From Acidobacteriota bacterium (GTDB taxonomy: Bacteria; Acidobacteriota; Terriglobia; Bryobacterales; Bryobacteraceae): a stretch of 53,563 bases of DNA. This document shows, in pieces, positions 36,501 to 45,218 of this stretch (the first letter of the stretch is position 1; each line of letters starts with the position of its first letter). The translations under genes were made by a program, and so were the position numbers. The notes under the pieces are model-generated. The model searched no databases and was not told the origin of the DNA. It saw only the letters and a list, made by a program, of their open reading frames with translations. The DNA is taken from positions 1 to 53,563 of the forward strand of contig JACRKW010000151.1 of assembly GCA_016215215.1 (NCBI GenBank), in the 5' to 3' direction.

Positions 36501-37139
36501 CTAGTCGGAAACGAGAGCCCCGTCCTGCTGCTGCTGCGGTGGAGGCATCAAGCTGAAGAGGCTCTCAATGAATGCCCGCCCTTTGCGGCGGCCGTTGTTG
36601 CGCTGCCATTCCATCCTCTGCCAGAACACCAATACGCCCATCAGGTCCTTATCGGAAACCGTGTGCACGCCGCTCTGCTGGGCCACGTGCTCACGGAACT
36701 GCCGCACCTCATCTTGGAACCGCTGGCCGACTGCGGCCGCAATGGCGTTGGCCGGACGCGACTCGTACACCAGGCCGCTGTCGGCGGTCTTGTAGGTCCT
36801 GACCAGCGCGTCCAGCGCATCGCGCATGTCCAGGTCGACCGCCCCTGGGGTCTCAAGCGCCGCAACCAGCAGCAAACGCCCAGTGACAATCGCCAGCGGC
36901 TGCTTCTCCTGCATGAACTTGTCCGTCAGCTCGATCTCCGGATTGGGTAGCGACTTGGGGTCAACCTCTGGCGCCTTCTCATGTTGCCGCGCGTCGCGCA
37001 GGTGCTCGCATTCCAGAGGACAATCGATTGTGTGTTCCCGCTCCTGCCCGCAGCAGGGGGCGCAGATGTCGCGGCCCAGCGCAGGGCACTGGCGGCGCGG
37101 GGGCCGCGATTCGCAAAGGTGGCAAAGAACGCGTTCCAT
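36501..37139 (-). CDS. Cys-rich conserved hypothetical protein
   Basis: A 212-residue protein. Its first ~45 residues hold nine Cys (MERVLCHLCESRPPRRQCPA, then ICAPCCGQERE and CPLECEHLRDA), suggesting one or two zinc or iron sites. The remainder is predicted helical and acidic (DMRDALDALVRTYKT, FQDEVRQFREHVAQ). No family name is recognised. A Gln tract (PPPQQQQ) is near the C terminus. Confidence 0.65.
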   Translation of the reverse strand: MERVLCHLCESRPPRRQCPALGRDICAPCCGQEREHTIDCPLECEHLRDARQHEKAPEVDPKSLPNPEIELTDKFMQEKQPLAIVTGRLLLVAALETPGAVDLDMRDALDALVRTYKTADSGLVYESRPANAIAAAVGQRFQDEVRQFREHVAQQSGVHTVSDKDLMGVLVFWQRMEWQRNNGRRKGRAFIESLFSLMPPPQQQQDGALVSD

Positions 37140-37167
37140 TCGTCGGATTTATCGTACCATCCGAGTG

Positions 37168-37323
37168 ATGAAAGCTATCGACCTCTACATCAAAGTGGAA
37201 CTGGATCTGGACGACTCCGAGCGCCCGCAGCGGTTCGCAGAAGAGCTCTGCCGGAAGATCAAGCAGGTCTACGGCGTGCGCAAAGCGGAGATCTCCAACC
37301 TCCACGAGCACACCGGCGAATAG
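37168..37323 (+). CDS. Small acidic/basic hypothetical protein
   Basis: A possible 51-residue protein (MKAIDLYIKVELDLDDSERP, then RFAEELCRKIKQVYGVRKAE) with an alternating strand-helix pattern. It is divergent from the Cys-rich gene, 28 bp apart. No strong ribosome-binding site is visible, and it is judged on composition only. Confidence 0.5.
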   Translation: MKAIDLYIKVELDLDDSERPQRFAEELCRKIKQVYGVRKAEISNLHEHTGE

Positions 37324-37338
37324 GCCGGCACGCTTCCA

Positions 37339-38454
37339 CTATCCCAACAGCCGCTCCGCCGTCCGCCTGAAGAACCCGTCGGTCATCCCCGCGATGTAAT
37401 CGCAAACCACCCGATGCGCGGGATGCGTGCCGATCCGCTCCCGGTGCGCCTCAGGAAGCTGAGCCGGGTGCTCCATGAAGTAGCCGAACAATCGCCCGAT
37501 GCCCTCAGACGCCAGCCTCCGCTCCTCGGCCAGTGAGGCAGTCGAATACACCCGCTCCGTCAGGAAGCTCTTCAGCGCCAGATTGGCGGCTCGCGCAGGA
37601 TCCGACATCGTCACCAGCCGGCCGCTCTGCCTGCGAACCTCCTCCACGTTCTCCACGCCGCTGGCCTGCGCGCGATGCATGGTGCCCTGGATCACCCCGG
37701 AAACCAGCAGGTCGATCAACCTGCGCAGCACCTCCTGGAACACTGCGCGTTGCGGAGCACCGGGAAACTGCCGCCCCATCTCATCCACAAGCTCGCCGTA
37801 CCGCGGCACGGCGGCGGAAATCTCCTCCACGGTGAACATGCCGGCCGTGTAGGCGTCGTCGAGGTCGGCCGTGTTATAGGCCACCTCGTCGGCCAGGTCG
37901 ATTAACTGCGCCTCCAGCGGCGGACGAAGCCCGGGCAGGTACTCGTCGAACTCCACCCATTCGCCAGGTCCGAAATCGCGCGAGTGCTTCACCATCCCCT
38001 CGCGCACCTCGAACGTCAGATTCAGCCCCGGGAAGCGGGCGTACCGGAGTTCGAAATCCTCCACAATGCGCAGCGCGTGCAGGTTGTGGTCGAAGAAGTC
38101 TCCGTGGGCCCGCATGCAGCGGTCCAGCTCGTCTTCGCCGGCGTGGCCAAAGGGGGGGTGGCCGATGTCGTGGGCCAGCGCCAGAGCCTCGGTGAAGTCC
38201 TCATCCAACCCCAGCGCCGAAGCCAGCGTACGGGCAATCTGCGACACCTCGATGGTATGAGTCAGTCTGTTGCGGAAATGGTCGCTCAGCCGCTCGCCGA
38301 ACACCTGAGTCTTGTCCTCCAGCCTCCTGAAGGCGCGTGCGTGGACAATGCGGTCCCGGTCCCGCTGGAACTCATTACGATAAGGGTGTGGCGGCTCGGG
38401 GTAGCGCCGGCCCCGAAGGGCGTTGACGGGATACCGCAGCCTCGCCAGGTTCAC
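37339..38454 (-). CDS. dgt: dGTP triphosphohydrolase (HD domain)
   Basis: A 371-residue Dgt-type enzyme that hydrolyses dGTP to deoxyguanosine and triphosphate, affecting dNTP pools. The HD metal site is visible: H66 in RLTHTIEV and H95-D96 in ALAHDIGHPPFGH, with the later EVAYNTADLDDA. The N-terminal FQRDRDRIVHARAFRRL helix is typical. It is the last gene of a minus-strand run beginning at 40758, 12 bp after the YfgM-like gene. Confidence 0.92.
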   Translation of the reverse strand: MNLARLRYPVNALRGRRYPEPPHPYRNEFQRDRDRIVHARAFRRLEDKTQVFGERLSDHFRNRLTHTIEVSQIARTLASALGLDEDFTEALALAHDIGHPPFGHAGEDELDRCMRAHGDFFDHNLHALRIVEDFELRYARFPGLNLTFEVREGMVKHSRDFGPGEWVEFDEYLPGLRPPLEAQLIDLADEVAYNTADLDDAYTAGMFTVEEISAAVPRYGELVDEMGRQFPGAPQRAVFQEVLRRLIDLLVSGVIQGTMHRAQASGVENVEEVRRQSGRLVTMSDPARAANLALKSFLTERVYSTASLAEERRLASEGIGRLFGYFMEHPAQLPEAHRERIGTHPAHRVVCDYIAGMTDGFFRRTAERLLG

Positions 38455-38466
38455 GGTGGGGAAACT

Positions 38467-39174
38467 CTATTTGGCCAGTCCGAGCTCCGCCATGGTCTGG
38501 ATGGCAAACCTGCTCGCCGAACCGGCTTGGGCGCGCAAGGGTTCCAGCAGCTTCCGCGCTTCGTCAGGCTTGGACTTGGCTAACACGCGCGCCAACGCGA
38601 TAGTAGAGTTCTCTTTCGTCACCAGCATGGTGGGACTGGCCACCAGCTCGCGCAGCAACTTCTCCGCGTCGGCCGTCTTGCCCTCGGCAACGTAGACCTC
38701 TGAAAGCGACAACTTCGCCAGCGAGGCGTAATCCTTGCCGCCGTCCTCGACGGCCTTCTTCAAGTAGCGCTCGGCGTCGGCCAGCTTGCCCTGGTCCACC
38801 GCGTTCATTCCCATCAGGTAAGTGGCGATCGCCGCCTCATCGCTGCCGGAGAACTTCGTCATCAGGACGCCCATCTCCTTCGCGATGGCCTCGTTCCGGG
38901 CCTCAGCGGTCTTGAATGCCTTCATACCGGCGGGAGGATCGCCAGGCAGCACCCTCGCGTTGTAAGTCTGCATCGCATCGTACAACGCCTGCTGCCTCTC
39001 CACCGCACGCTGCTTCATGTAGAAGTACGTGCCGCCCGCGACAAGCAGCACAGCAACCGCTATGGCGCCATACCGGATCACCTGGGCGCGGTGGGCCTCC
39101 AGGAAATGTACGGTTTGGCCGACTTCCTCAACGAACTTGTCGCTCTTCAGTTCATGTCTGGTCAGACGATCCAC
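38467..39174 (-). CDS. YfgM-like membrane-anchored TPR protein
   Basis: A 235-residue protein with one transmembrane segment near residues 35-52 (YGAIAVAVLLVAGGTYFYM) and TPR-like helices in the periplasmic part (AATYLMGMNAVDQ-type and LAEAERYLKKA-type helices; SLSEVYVAEGKTADAEKLL). This matches the TPR_21/YfgM pattern, a SecYEG-associated chaperone partner. It starts at GTG 39174. Assignment by architecture; the exact partner is unknown. Confidence 0.75.
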   Translation of the reverse strand: MDRLTRHELKSDKFVEEVGQTVHFLEAHRAQVIRYGAIAVAVLLVAGGTYFYMKQRAVERQQALYDAMQTYNARVLPGDPPAGMKAFKTAEARNEAIAKEMGVLMTKFSGSDEAAIATYLMGMNAVDQGKLADAERYLKKAVEDGGKDYASLAKLSLSEVYVAEGKTADAEKLLRELVASPTMLVTKENSTIALARVLAKSKPDEARKLLEPLRAQAGSASRFAIQTMAELGLAK

Positions 39175-39232
39175 GAGAACACTCCAGTACGCAATCCTCT
39201 CGATTTTAGCACGCAGGCGTGGAAGAGGGCCT

Positions 39233-39895
39233 TCAGGCTGGAATCAGCCGACGTTGGATGGCGAACTTCACAAGACCCGGAATGTCGTGAATGTCCAGTT
39301 TCTTCATCAGGTTCGAGCGGTAGGTGTCCACCGTTTTCGGGCTCAGCTCCAGCCGCGCGGCGATCTCTTTCGCCCGGACGCCTTCCACCAGAAGCGTGAA
39401 CACCTGGTACTCGCGGGCGCTCAACCGGCCGAGCGGGTCCTCCGACGCGGCCCGCCGGTCCGGCGAGAAGAGGCTCTGCAGATCCACAGCCGGGGAGACG
39501 TAGATCCCGCCATCCAAAACCTGTTCGAGGCAATCCAGCAATTGTGTGGATGTGCTCGTTTTCAACAGGTAGCCCTGCGCTCCGGCACGGAGCACTTCGA
39601 GCACCGTCTTGCGGTCGGTCCGCATCGCCAGGACGACGCATCTCGTCGCCGGAGTGCGCCCGGAGCTTCCCGCCAGACGCTTGGCGATCTCCAGGCTGTG
39701 CAACCGGGAGACTTGAAGATCCACCAGAGCCACGTCCGGCTTATGGGTCTCGATGAGTTTCCAGGCCTGCTCGCCGTCGGTCGCGCTGCCGGCGACGCGG
39801 TAACGCCCGGAAAGCTCGCACAACGCCGCGATCCCGTCTCGCAGCAGAGCGAGCTCATCGGCGACTATCACACTGCGGCGCTCTGGTGCCTGCAT
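39233..39895 (-). CDS. NarL/FixJ-type response regulator, atypical receiver
   Basis: A 220-residue regulator: receiver domain (1-125) and a LuxR-type helix-turn-helix (about 155-210, LSAREYQVFTLLVEG, IAARLELSPKTVDTYRSNL). The receiver keeps acidic D13/E14, a phospho-acceptor D59 in VDLQ and K112 in GYLLK. The conserved Thr/Ser switch residue after strand 4 is Ala90 (VVLAM), which may weaken phosphorylation-dependent signalling. No sensor kinase is adjacent; the neighbours are a partner-switch pair. Confidence 0.88.
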   Translation of the reverse strand: MQAPERRSVIVADELALLRDGIAALCELSGRYRVAGSATDGEQAWKLIETHKPDVALVDLQVSRLHSLEIAKRLAGSSGRTPATRCVVLAMRTDRKTVLEVLRAGAQGYLLKTSTSTQLLDCLEQVLDGGIYVSPAVDLQSLFSPDRRAASEDPLGRLSAREYQVFTLLVEGVRAKEIAARLELSPKTVDTYRSNLMKKLDIHDIPGLVKFAIQRRLIPA

Positions 39896-39931
39896 GGGCC
39901 CAAATGAGCGAAGCTCTGTTCCGGCGCGGAA

Positions 39932-40276
39932 CTAGTTGAAGCTCGCCAGCCCCTTGGCTTCGTCGTCAAACACTTCGAAGATCGTGTACAGCTTGGTGAT
40001 CTGCAGCAGGTCGTGGATGCGCTTGGTCAGGTTGAGCAGCTTCAGGCTTCCGCCGGCGTTGGACACCGTCGTGAATCCGCTCACCAATTCGCCGATTCCA
40101 GAGCTGTCAATGTAGCTCACGTCGGCCAGGTTCAGCAGGATCTTCTTCTGGCCCTTGCCCGTCATATCCTTGATCGTGTCGCGAAAGGTCGAGGACCCCT
40201 CGCCGAGAGTAATCCGCCCCGCGGCGTCAATCACGGTTACGTCGCCCACCTGACGCGTTGTCAGTTTTACGCTCAC
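39932..40276 (-). CDS. STAS-domain anti-sigma antagonist (RsbV/SpoIIAA-like)
   Basis: A 114-residue STAS protein. The phosphorylatable Ser lies in the motif DVSYIDSSGIGELVSG (residues 52-67). In partner switching, the dephosphorylated form binds an RsbW-type kinase and releases its sigma factor. GTG 40276 has AGGAGG 9 nt upstream. It sits 38 bp after the kinase-like gene and before the response regulator. Confidence 0.9.
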   Translation of the reverse strand: MSVKLTTRQVGDVTVIDAAGRITLGEGSSTFRDTIKDMTGKGQKKILLNLADVSYIDSSGIGELVSGFTTVSNAGGSLKLLNLTKRIHDLLQITKLYTIFEVFDDEAKGLASFN

Positions 40277-40314
40277 TTCTGCTACCTCCTAGGGTTTTGA
40301 CCCTCTGTTTCTTC

Positions 40315-40758
40315 TCAGGTTCCCGGCGGCAGCGTCTTTTTCATCGCCACTCTCGTGCCACCGCTTGCCGTCTTCTCAATTACAAACTCGTCCACGAAGG
40401 CCCGTATGATCATTATCCCGCGCCCGGACTGGCTCAGCAGGTTCTCCTGCGCCAGCGGGTCGGCCTGATCGCCGGGCAGAAACCCGTTACCCTCATCCTC
40501 GATCAGCACGTGGATGGATTCACTGGTCCGGCTCAGTTTGAAGTGTACTCGCTTGTTCGCGCTGTAGCGATTGCCATGAACGATCGCATTGACCAGCGCC
40601 TCCCGTACAGCGTAGCCCAACTGGTAGCAATCGTCTTCGGAAAACCCGGTCTCCCTCGCCAGCCGGACCGCCCGCTCCTCGCTGGCGTCCACGTTCTCCA
40701 GGTTGGACTCCAGGTACTGGTCCACCGAGACGACGACCGGATTGTCAGCGCTGTTCAT
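40315..40758 (-). CDS. RsbW-like serine kinase (HATPase)
   Basis: A 147-residue GHKL ATPase domain without other modules. The N box is REALVNAIVHGN, G1 is IEDEGNGF and G2 is GRGIMIIRA. Proteins of this size are anti-sigma kinases or related partner-switch kinases that phosphorylate the STAS protein encoded next door. No sigma-B-like gene is in the cluster, so the target may be elsewhere. Confidence 0.88.
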   Translation of the reverse strand: MNSADNPVVVSVDQYLESNLENVDASEERAVRLARETGFSEDDCYQLGYAVREALVNAIVHGNRYSANKRVHFKLSRTSESIHVLIEDEGNGFLPGDQADPLAQENLLSQSGRGIMIIRAFVDEFVIEKTASGGTRVAMKKTLPPGT

Positions 40759-40896
40759 ATCGCCTGCTCGGCCCGAGAGGGAAACCGCTACGGTAAGCTA
40801 CCCGCCCCGCCCAAGTCAAGCGTCCAAAGTGGGCCCCCCACTGGATGCAAACGTTTGTTCTTGATACACTCTTTCCAGATAGGGGTGTAAGTTGTG

Positions 40897-40913
40897 CCCG
40901 CCACATTGGCGGG
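40897..40913 (+). promoter_or_regulatory. Hairpin upstream of the TonB-receptor gene
   Basis: CCCGCC-ACATT-GGCGGG forms a 6-bp stem with a 5-base loop, about 40 bp before the start codon. A -10-like TACACT lies at 40865-40870 but has no clear -35. It may lie in the leader and protect or attenuate the message; this is inference. Confidence 0.35.
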
Positions 40914-40952
40914 TGTAGTCAGTTTGTCGATCACTGAACGCAAGGAGAAACT

Positions 40953-43900
40953 ATGATGCTTCAGGCTCTCCGTCGTGCAGCGGCCGCTTCCGCGGTTCTG
41001 CTGCTGATGGCAGTATGCGCCTTTGCCCAGTCAGACAACTCCAGCATTTCGGGTATTGTGAAAGACCCGAGTGGTGCTGCGGTTGCCAACGCCAAGGTAA
41101 CAGTCACCAACGAAGGCACCGCCTTCGAACGTCAGACCACTTCCAACGAATCCGGTTTCTACACCGTACCCAGCCTGACGCCGGGCTACTACACCGTCAA
41201 GGTGGAAGTCGCCGGCTTCAAGACCTTCAGCAAGACCCGCAATAAGCTCGAGGCGGCCATCCCCATTGCTGTGAACGCCGACCTCACCGTCGGTGCTCTC
41301 ACCGAATCGGTCAACGTCGAGGCTTCCGTGGCCCAGTTGAACACCGAGTCCGCCACGGTGGGCAAGACCGTCGAGCAGACGCAGATTCAGAACCTCGCGC
41401 TGAACGGCCGCAACCCGCTGTTCCTCGCCATGTTGAAGCCCGGCGTCCGCCGCGACTCGCCCATGGCCGGCCTCAGCTACGCGATGGATTCCGGCGGCTT
41501 CACGATGAACGGCGGCCGCTCGCAGGACTCCGTCATCACCTTTGACGGTGCTATTGGCACTCGTACCCGCGCCAACGGCACCTCCATCGGCTCCGCCGAC
41601 CTCGATTCAGTTCAAGAAGTCCAGGTTCTCACTGCCAACTACTCGGCCGAGTACGGCCGATCTTCGGCCGGCCAGGTTCGAATGGTCACCAAGTCGGGCG
41701 GCAAGGACTTCCACGGCACATTCTACGAATACTTCCGCAACAATCAGCTTGACGCCAACAGCTGGGCGCGCAACCGCAACGCCTCAACCAACTTCGCGCC
41801 TCCACTGAAGTACAACCAGTTTGGCTACAACGTCAACGGTCCGGTGATGATCCCGAAGTTGTTCAACCAGAACCGCGAAAAGCTGTTCTTCCTGTGGAGC
41901 CAGGAGTGGGTTCGCCGCCGCGTGGAAGACACCAGCTTCCAGCGCGTGCCCACGGACCTCATGCGTACCGGCAACTTCAGTGAACTGCTCGGCCCCAGCA
42001 TCTTCTACGGCAGCGCCCGTATCCTGAACGACCCCACCACAGGCACCCCGTTCGCCGGCAACATCATACCCGCCTCCCGTCAGAGCCCCAACGGCATGGC
42101 CTTCCTGCGCACCTACCCGAGTCCCAACGGCGCCTACCAGGGCAACGCCAACTGGTACAAGGTCCGTCCGTCGTGGCAGAACCAGCGCAAGGACACAGTT
42201 TCGGTGGACTTCAACCCCGCCCAGAACCACTTCGTGAAGTTCCGCTTCAACAACTACTCCTACACCGCGCTGGATAGCTTCCGCTCAGGCTTCGACTACG
42301 CCATCACCGACTGGTCGCGTCCCAACCAGACCGCCAGCCTCGGCTACACCTGGACGCTGAGCCCCACCACCATCAACGAAGTCCTCATCACGGGCTCGGT
42401 CGATCGCGTCTACATCGGTGTCGATCGCACGGGCGAGCGCTATCTGCGTTCGCGGCCGGGCATCAACTATCCCTACATCTTCCCCGAGAAGAAGGAGATT
42501 TACGACAAGGTCCCCACCATCGTGATCCCCAACATCGGCCAGGTGGACGGCGGTCCATATCCTTCCAGCTCGTCCGGTCCCATCTACCAGATCGGTGACA
42601 CCTTCACCAAGATCCACGGCAACCACACCATCAAGGCTGGCTTCCTGTGGGAACGCAGCGGTCAGAACGACTTCGACCAGATCAACGTTTCGGGCGTCCC
42701 CGGCGGCACCAACAACCAAAACGGCCGCTTTGAGTTCAACGACACCCGCCCGGGTGGCGCGCCGGGTACCGGCACCGGCCTCGGCAACGTTGCTCTTGGC
42801 CTCTTCTCGGCCTACGCCGAAATCGGCCCCCGCGCCTACACCCCTTACCGCAGCCACCAGCTTGAATTCTTCGGCCAGGACTCCTGGCGCGTGAACGACA
42901 AGCTGAAGATCGAGTACGGCATCCGCACCACCTGGATGAACGGCTACAACAAGTCCCTCTGGGGAAACATTGCCGTCTTCCGACCCAGCCTATATGACTG
43001 GTCCAAGCCTGCCGTTCTCGACCGTGCCACTGGCAACGTCATCTCGGGCGACCGCTTCAACGGCGTGCGTATCCCGGGCTCCGCATTCCCCGATGCCGGC
43101 AAGGGCCGCGTTCCCGCCATTGACAGCGGGACGTACAACTACTTGCTCGACGGCGGCAGCCCCTACCCGAGCCCGAACCAGTTCAACATCATGCCCCGCG
43201 TCGGCTTGGCCTATTCGGTCACCGCCAAGGATGTCGTGCGCCTCGGCTTCGGCGGCTTCATGTCGCGCCCAGGCGTCTACGACAGCGTCTTCCTCGGCGG
43301 CAATCCGCCCTGGCAGCCGATGGTCTCGGTCTCCAACGGTGTTGCCGACAACCCCGGCGCCGGTCCGAAGACCGCTTTCCCGCAGTTCTTCATGACCATC
43401 GATCCGGTGTACAAGGTCCCGCGCAGCTACAACTGGAACGGCACCTATCAGCGCCAGATCACCAGCAGCACCACGGTGGAAGTCGCCTACATCGGCACCA
43501 CAGGCCTGTTCCTGTCGCGCGAGCGTGACCTGAACCAGTTGCCGACAGGGACCACCTTCCAATCCTGGGCCGCCGGCGCCAACGTCAACTACCTGCGCCC
43601 CTTCAAGGGCTTCGCCAACATCCCCATGCTGGAGCACTCCGGCCGCAGCACCTACAACGGTCTGCAGGTCGAGGTGAACCGCCGCTTCTCGAAGGGCCTG
43701 CTCTTCGGCGTGGCCTACACCTTCTCCAAGACCATGGACAACAACTCCGGGCCGCGCGACGGCTTCATGGACGTCTTCAACCAAGGTCTGAATTGGGGCA
43801 AGTCCTCCAATGACGCCCGCCACATTACCGTGGCTAATTACGTTTGGGAACTGCCGTTCTTCAACGGCACGCAATCCAGGGCGCTGAAGGCTACCCTCGG

Positions 43901-44393
43901 TGGCTGGCAACTCTCCGGCCTGATTCAATTCCAGACCGGCTCGCCCATCTCCGTCGGTAACGGTGACGACTACCTCGGCATCGGTTCCACCAACGGCAAG
44001 ACCTGGAACCTCAACGGCAATCCCGATCGGCCGCAGACATTCGCCCACGCGAACGCGGCCGGCAACTACTCCGGTATCACGAACTTCTGGTTCAATCCGA
44101 TTGTGGGCGGCTCGCCTTGGGCCACCAAGCCGGCCAATGGAACACTGCCCAACCAGAACCGTAACTCCATTAGCTTCAATAACGTCGGCTTCCAGAATTG
44201 GAACATTGCTGCCTTCAAGAGCTTCAAGTTCACTGAACGGCAATTCATCCAGTTCCGCGCCGAAGCGTTCAACTTCATCAACCATCCGAACTGGGGCGGC
44301 GTCGACACCAACCCGACCTCCGCCACCTTCGGCATGGTCACCAGCAAGAGCAGCGAGCGCAATATGCAGCTCAGCCTGCGCTACACGTTCTAA
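40953..44393 (+). CDS. Oar-like TonB-dependent outer-membrane receptor
   Basis: An 1146-residue outer-membrane protein. A signal peptide (SAVLLLMAVCAFAQ) is followed by a carboxypeptidase-regulatory Ig-like domain (SGIVKDPSGAAVANAKVTVT), a plug domain (NLALNGRNPLFL, VQEVQVLTANYSAEYGR) and a long beta-barrel ending in an aromatic C-terminal strand (NMQLSLRYTF). It probably imports or releases large carbohydrates or peptides with TonB energy; acidobacteria carry many paralogs. AAGGAG precedes ATG. A strong terminator follows. No TonB/ExbBD is nearby. Confidence 0.93.
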   Translation: MMLQALRRAAAASAVLLLMAVCAFAQSDNSSISGIVKDPSGAAVANAKVTVTNEGTAFERQTTSNESGFYTVPSLTPGYYTVKVEVAGFKTFSKTRNKLEAAIPIAVNADLTVGALTESVNVEASVAQLNTESATVGKTVEQTQIQNLALNGRNPLFLAMLKPGVRRDSPMAGLSYAMDSGGFTMNGGRSQDSVITFDGAIGTRTRANGTSIGSADLDSVQEVQVLTANYSAEYGRSSAGQVRMVTKSGGKDFHGTFYEYFRNNQLDANSWARNRNASTNFAPPLKYNQFGYNVNGPVMIPKLFNQNREKLFFLWSQEWVRRRVEDTSFQRVPTDLMRTGNFSELLGPSIFYGSARILNDPTTGTPFAGNIIPASRQSPNGMAFLRTYPSPNGAYQGNANWYKVRPSWQNQRKDTVSVDFNPAQNHFVKFRFNNYSYTALDSFRSGFDYAITDWSRPNQTASLGYTWTLSPTTINEVLITGSVDRVYIGVDRTGERYLRSRPGINYPYIFPEKKEIYDKVPTIVIPNIGQVDGGPYPSSSSGPIYQIGDTFTKIHGNHTIKAGFLWERSGQNDFDQINVSGVPGGTNNQNGRFEFNDTRPGGAPGTGTGLGNVALGLFSAYAEIGPRAYTPYRSHQLEFFGQDSWRVNDKLKIEYGIRTTWMNGYNKSLWGNIAVFRPSLYDWSKPAVLDRATGNVISGDRFNGVRIPGSAFPDAGKGRVPAIDSGTYNYLLDGGSPYPSPNQFNIMPRVGLAYSVTAKDVVRLGFGGFMSRPGVYDSVFLGGNPPWQPMVSVSNGVADNPGAGPKTAFPQFFMTIDPVYKVPRSYNWNGTYQRQITSSTTVEVAYIGTTGLFLSRERDLNQLPTGTTFQSWAAGANVNYLRPFKGFANIPMLEHSGRSTYNGLQVEVNRRFSKGLLFGVAYTFSKTMDNNSGPRDGFMDVFNQGLNWGKSSNDARHITVANYVWELPFFNGTQSRALKATLGGWQLSGLIQFQTGSPISVGNGDDYLGIGSTNGKTWNLNGNPDRPQTFAHANAAGNYSGITNFWFNPIVGGSPWATKPANGTLPNQNRNSISFNNVGFQNWNIAAFKSFKFTERQFIQFRAEAFNFINHPNWGGVDTNPTSATFGMVTSKSSERNMQLSLRYTF

Positions 44394-44438
44394 GCCTATA
44401 GAGCCGCGACCCTTAGGTAGCGGAAATCTCAGGTGATC

Positions 44439-44478
44439 ACCGGGGCGTCCCCCATCGGGGCCGCCCCGGTTCCTTTTT
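44439..44478 (+). terminator. Rho-independent terminator of the receptor gene
   Basis: ACCGGGGC (44439-44446) pairs with GCCCCGGT (44463-44470); inside, CCCC/GGGG can extend the stem. TCCTTTTT follows. It ends at the stop of the convergent araD gene, so it may limit transcription into that gene. Confidence 0.85.
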
Positions 44479-45170
44479 CAGCCCTGCCCGTACCGCGCCC
44501 CCGGCCCGTGCTTCCGCAGGAAGTGCTGATCGTGCAGCGCCCCGCCAATCGCCTTCGCCTCCGCGTTGATCCCCAGCGTCAGCGCCGCCATCCGCGCAAT
44601 CTCCTCCAGCAACACGGCGTTCATCGCCGCCTTGCCCGCTGACGTGCCCCAGGCGAACGGCCCGTGGCTCGCCACCAGTATGCCCGGCCTCGTCAATGGA
44701 TCGATCCCCTCCAGCCGTCGCACGATCGCCCGGCCGATATTCCGCTCGTACGCCTCTTCAATTTCTCCATCGTCCAGCGCCTCGGTTACCGGCACGCTGC
44801 CATGGAAGTAGTCCGCGTGGGTGGTGCCGAAGCACGGGATCTCGCGCCGGGCCTGCGCCCACGCCACGGCATAAGTGGAATGGGTGTGGACCACACCCAG
44901 CACGCCCTCGAAGTTGCGATAGATCTCCAGGTGCGTGTCCAGGTCCGACGACGGCCGCAGCGTGCCCTCCACGATCTTGCCGTCCAGGTCCGTCACCACC
45001 ATGTCGCCCGGCCGCAGCTTGTCGAACGGCACGCCGCTCGGCTTAATGGCCACCAGGCCGTCCTCCGGCGAGTAACCGCTGGCATTGCCGAACGTGTACA
45101 TCACCAGGCCGCGGCGAACGATCTCCAGGTTCGCCTCCAGGACCTCTTTTCTCAACGATTCGATCAACAT
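44478..45170 (-). CDS. araD: L-ribulose-5-phosphate 4-epimerase
   Basis: A 230-residue class II aldolase-fold enzyme. Zn ligands H95 and H97 (GVVHTHSTYAV) and a catalytic-type D120 in GTTHADYFHG match AraD. It interconverts L-ribulose-5-phosphate and D-xylulose-5-phosphate. The frame is open far upstream on this strand, but that is antisense to araB; ATG 45170 with AGAGGAG about 12 nt upstream is the real start. It is divergent from the ribulokinase gene, 48 bp apart, forming a pentose-utilisation locus. Confidence 0.92.
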   Translation of the reverse strand: MLIESLRKEVLEANLEIVRRGLVMYTFGNASGYSPEDGLVAIKPSGVPFDKLRPGDMVVTDLDGKIVEGTLRPSSDLDTHLEIYRNFEGVLGVVHTHSTYAVAWAQARREIPCFGTTHADYFHGSVPVTEALDDGEIEEAYERNIGRAIVRRLEGIDPLTRPGILVASHGPFAWGTSAGKAAMNAVLLEEIARMAALTLGINAEAKAIGGALHDQHFLRKHGPGARYGQG

Positions 45171-45218
45171 AGCGCGTGCCTGCTCCTCTTTCCAGCGTAT
45201 GCGATAAGATGCCTCCGT

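Noticed and set aside
42990-44285. 431-codon minus-strand frame
   Set aside because: Antisense of the outer-membrane receptor.
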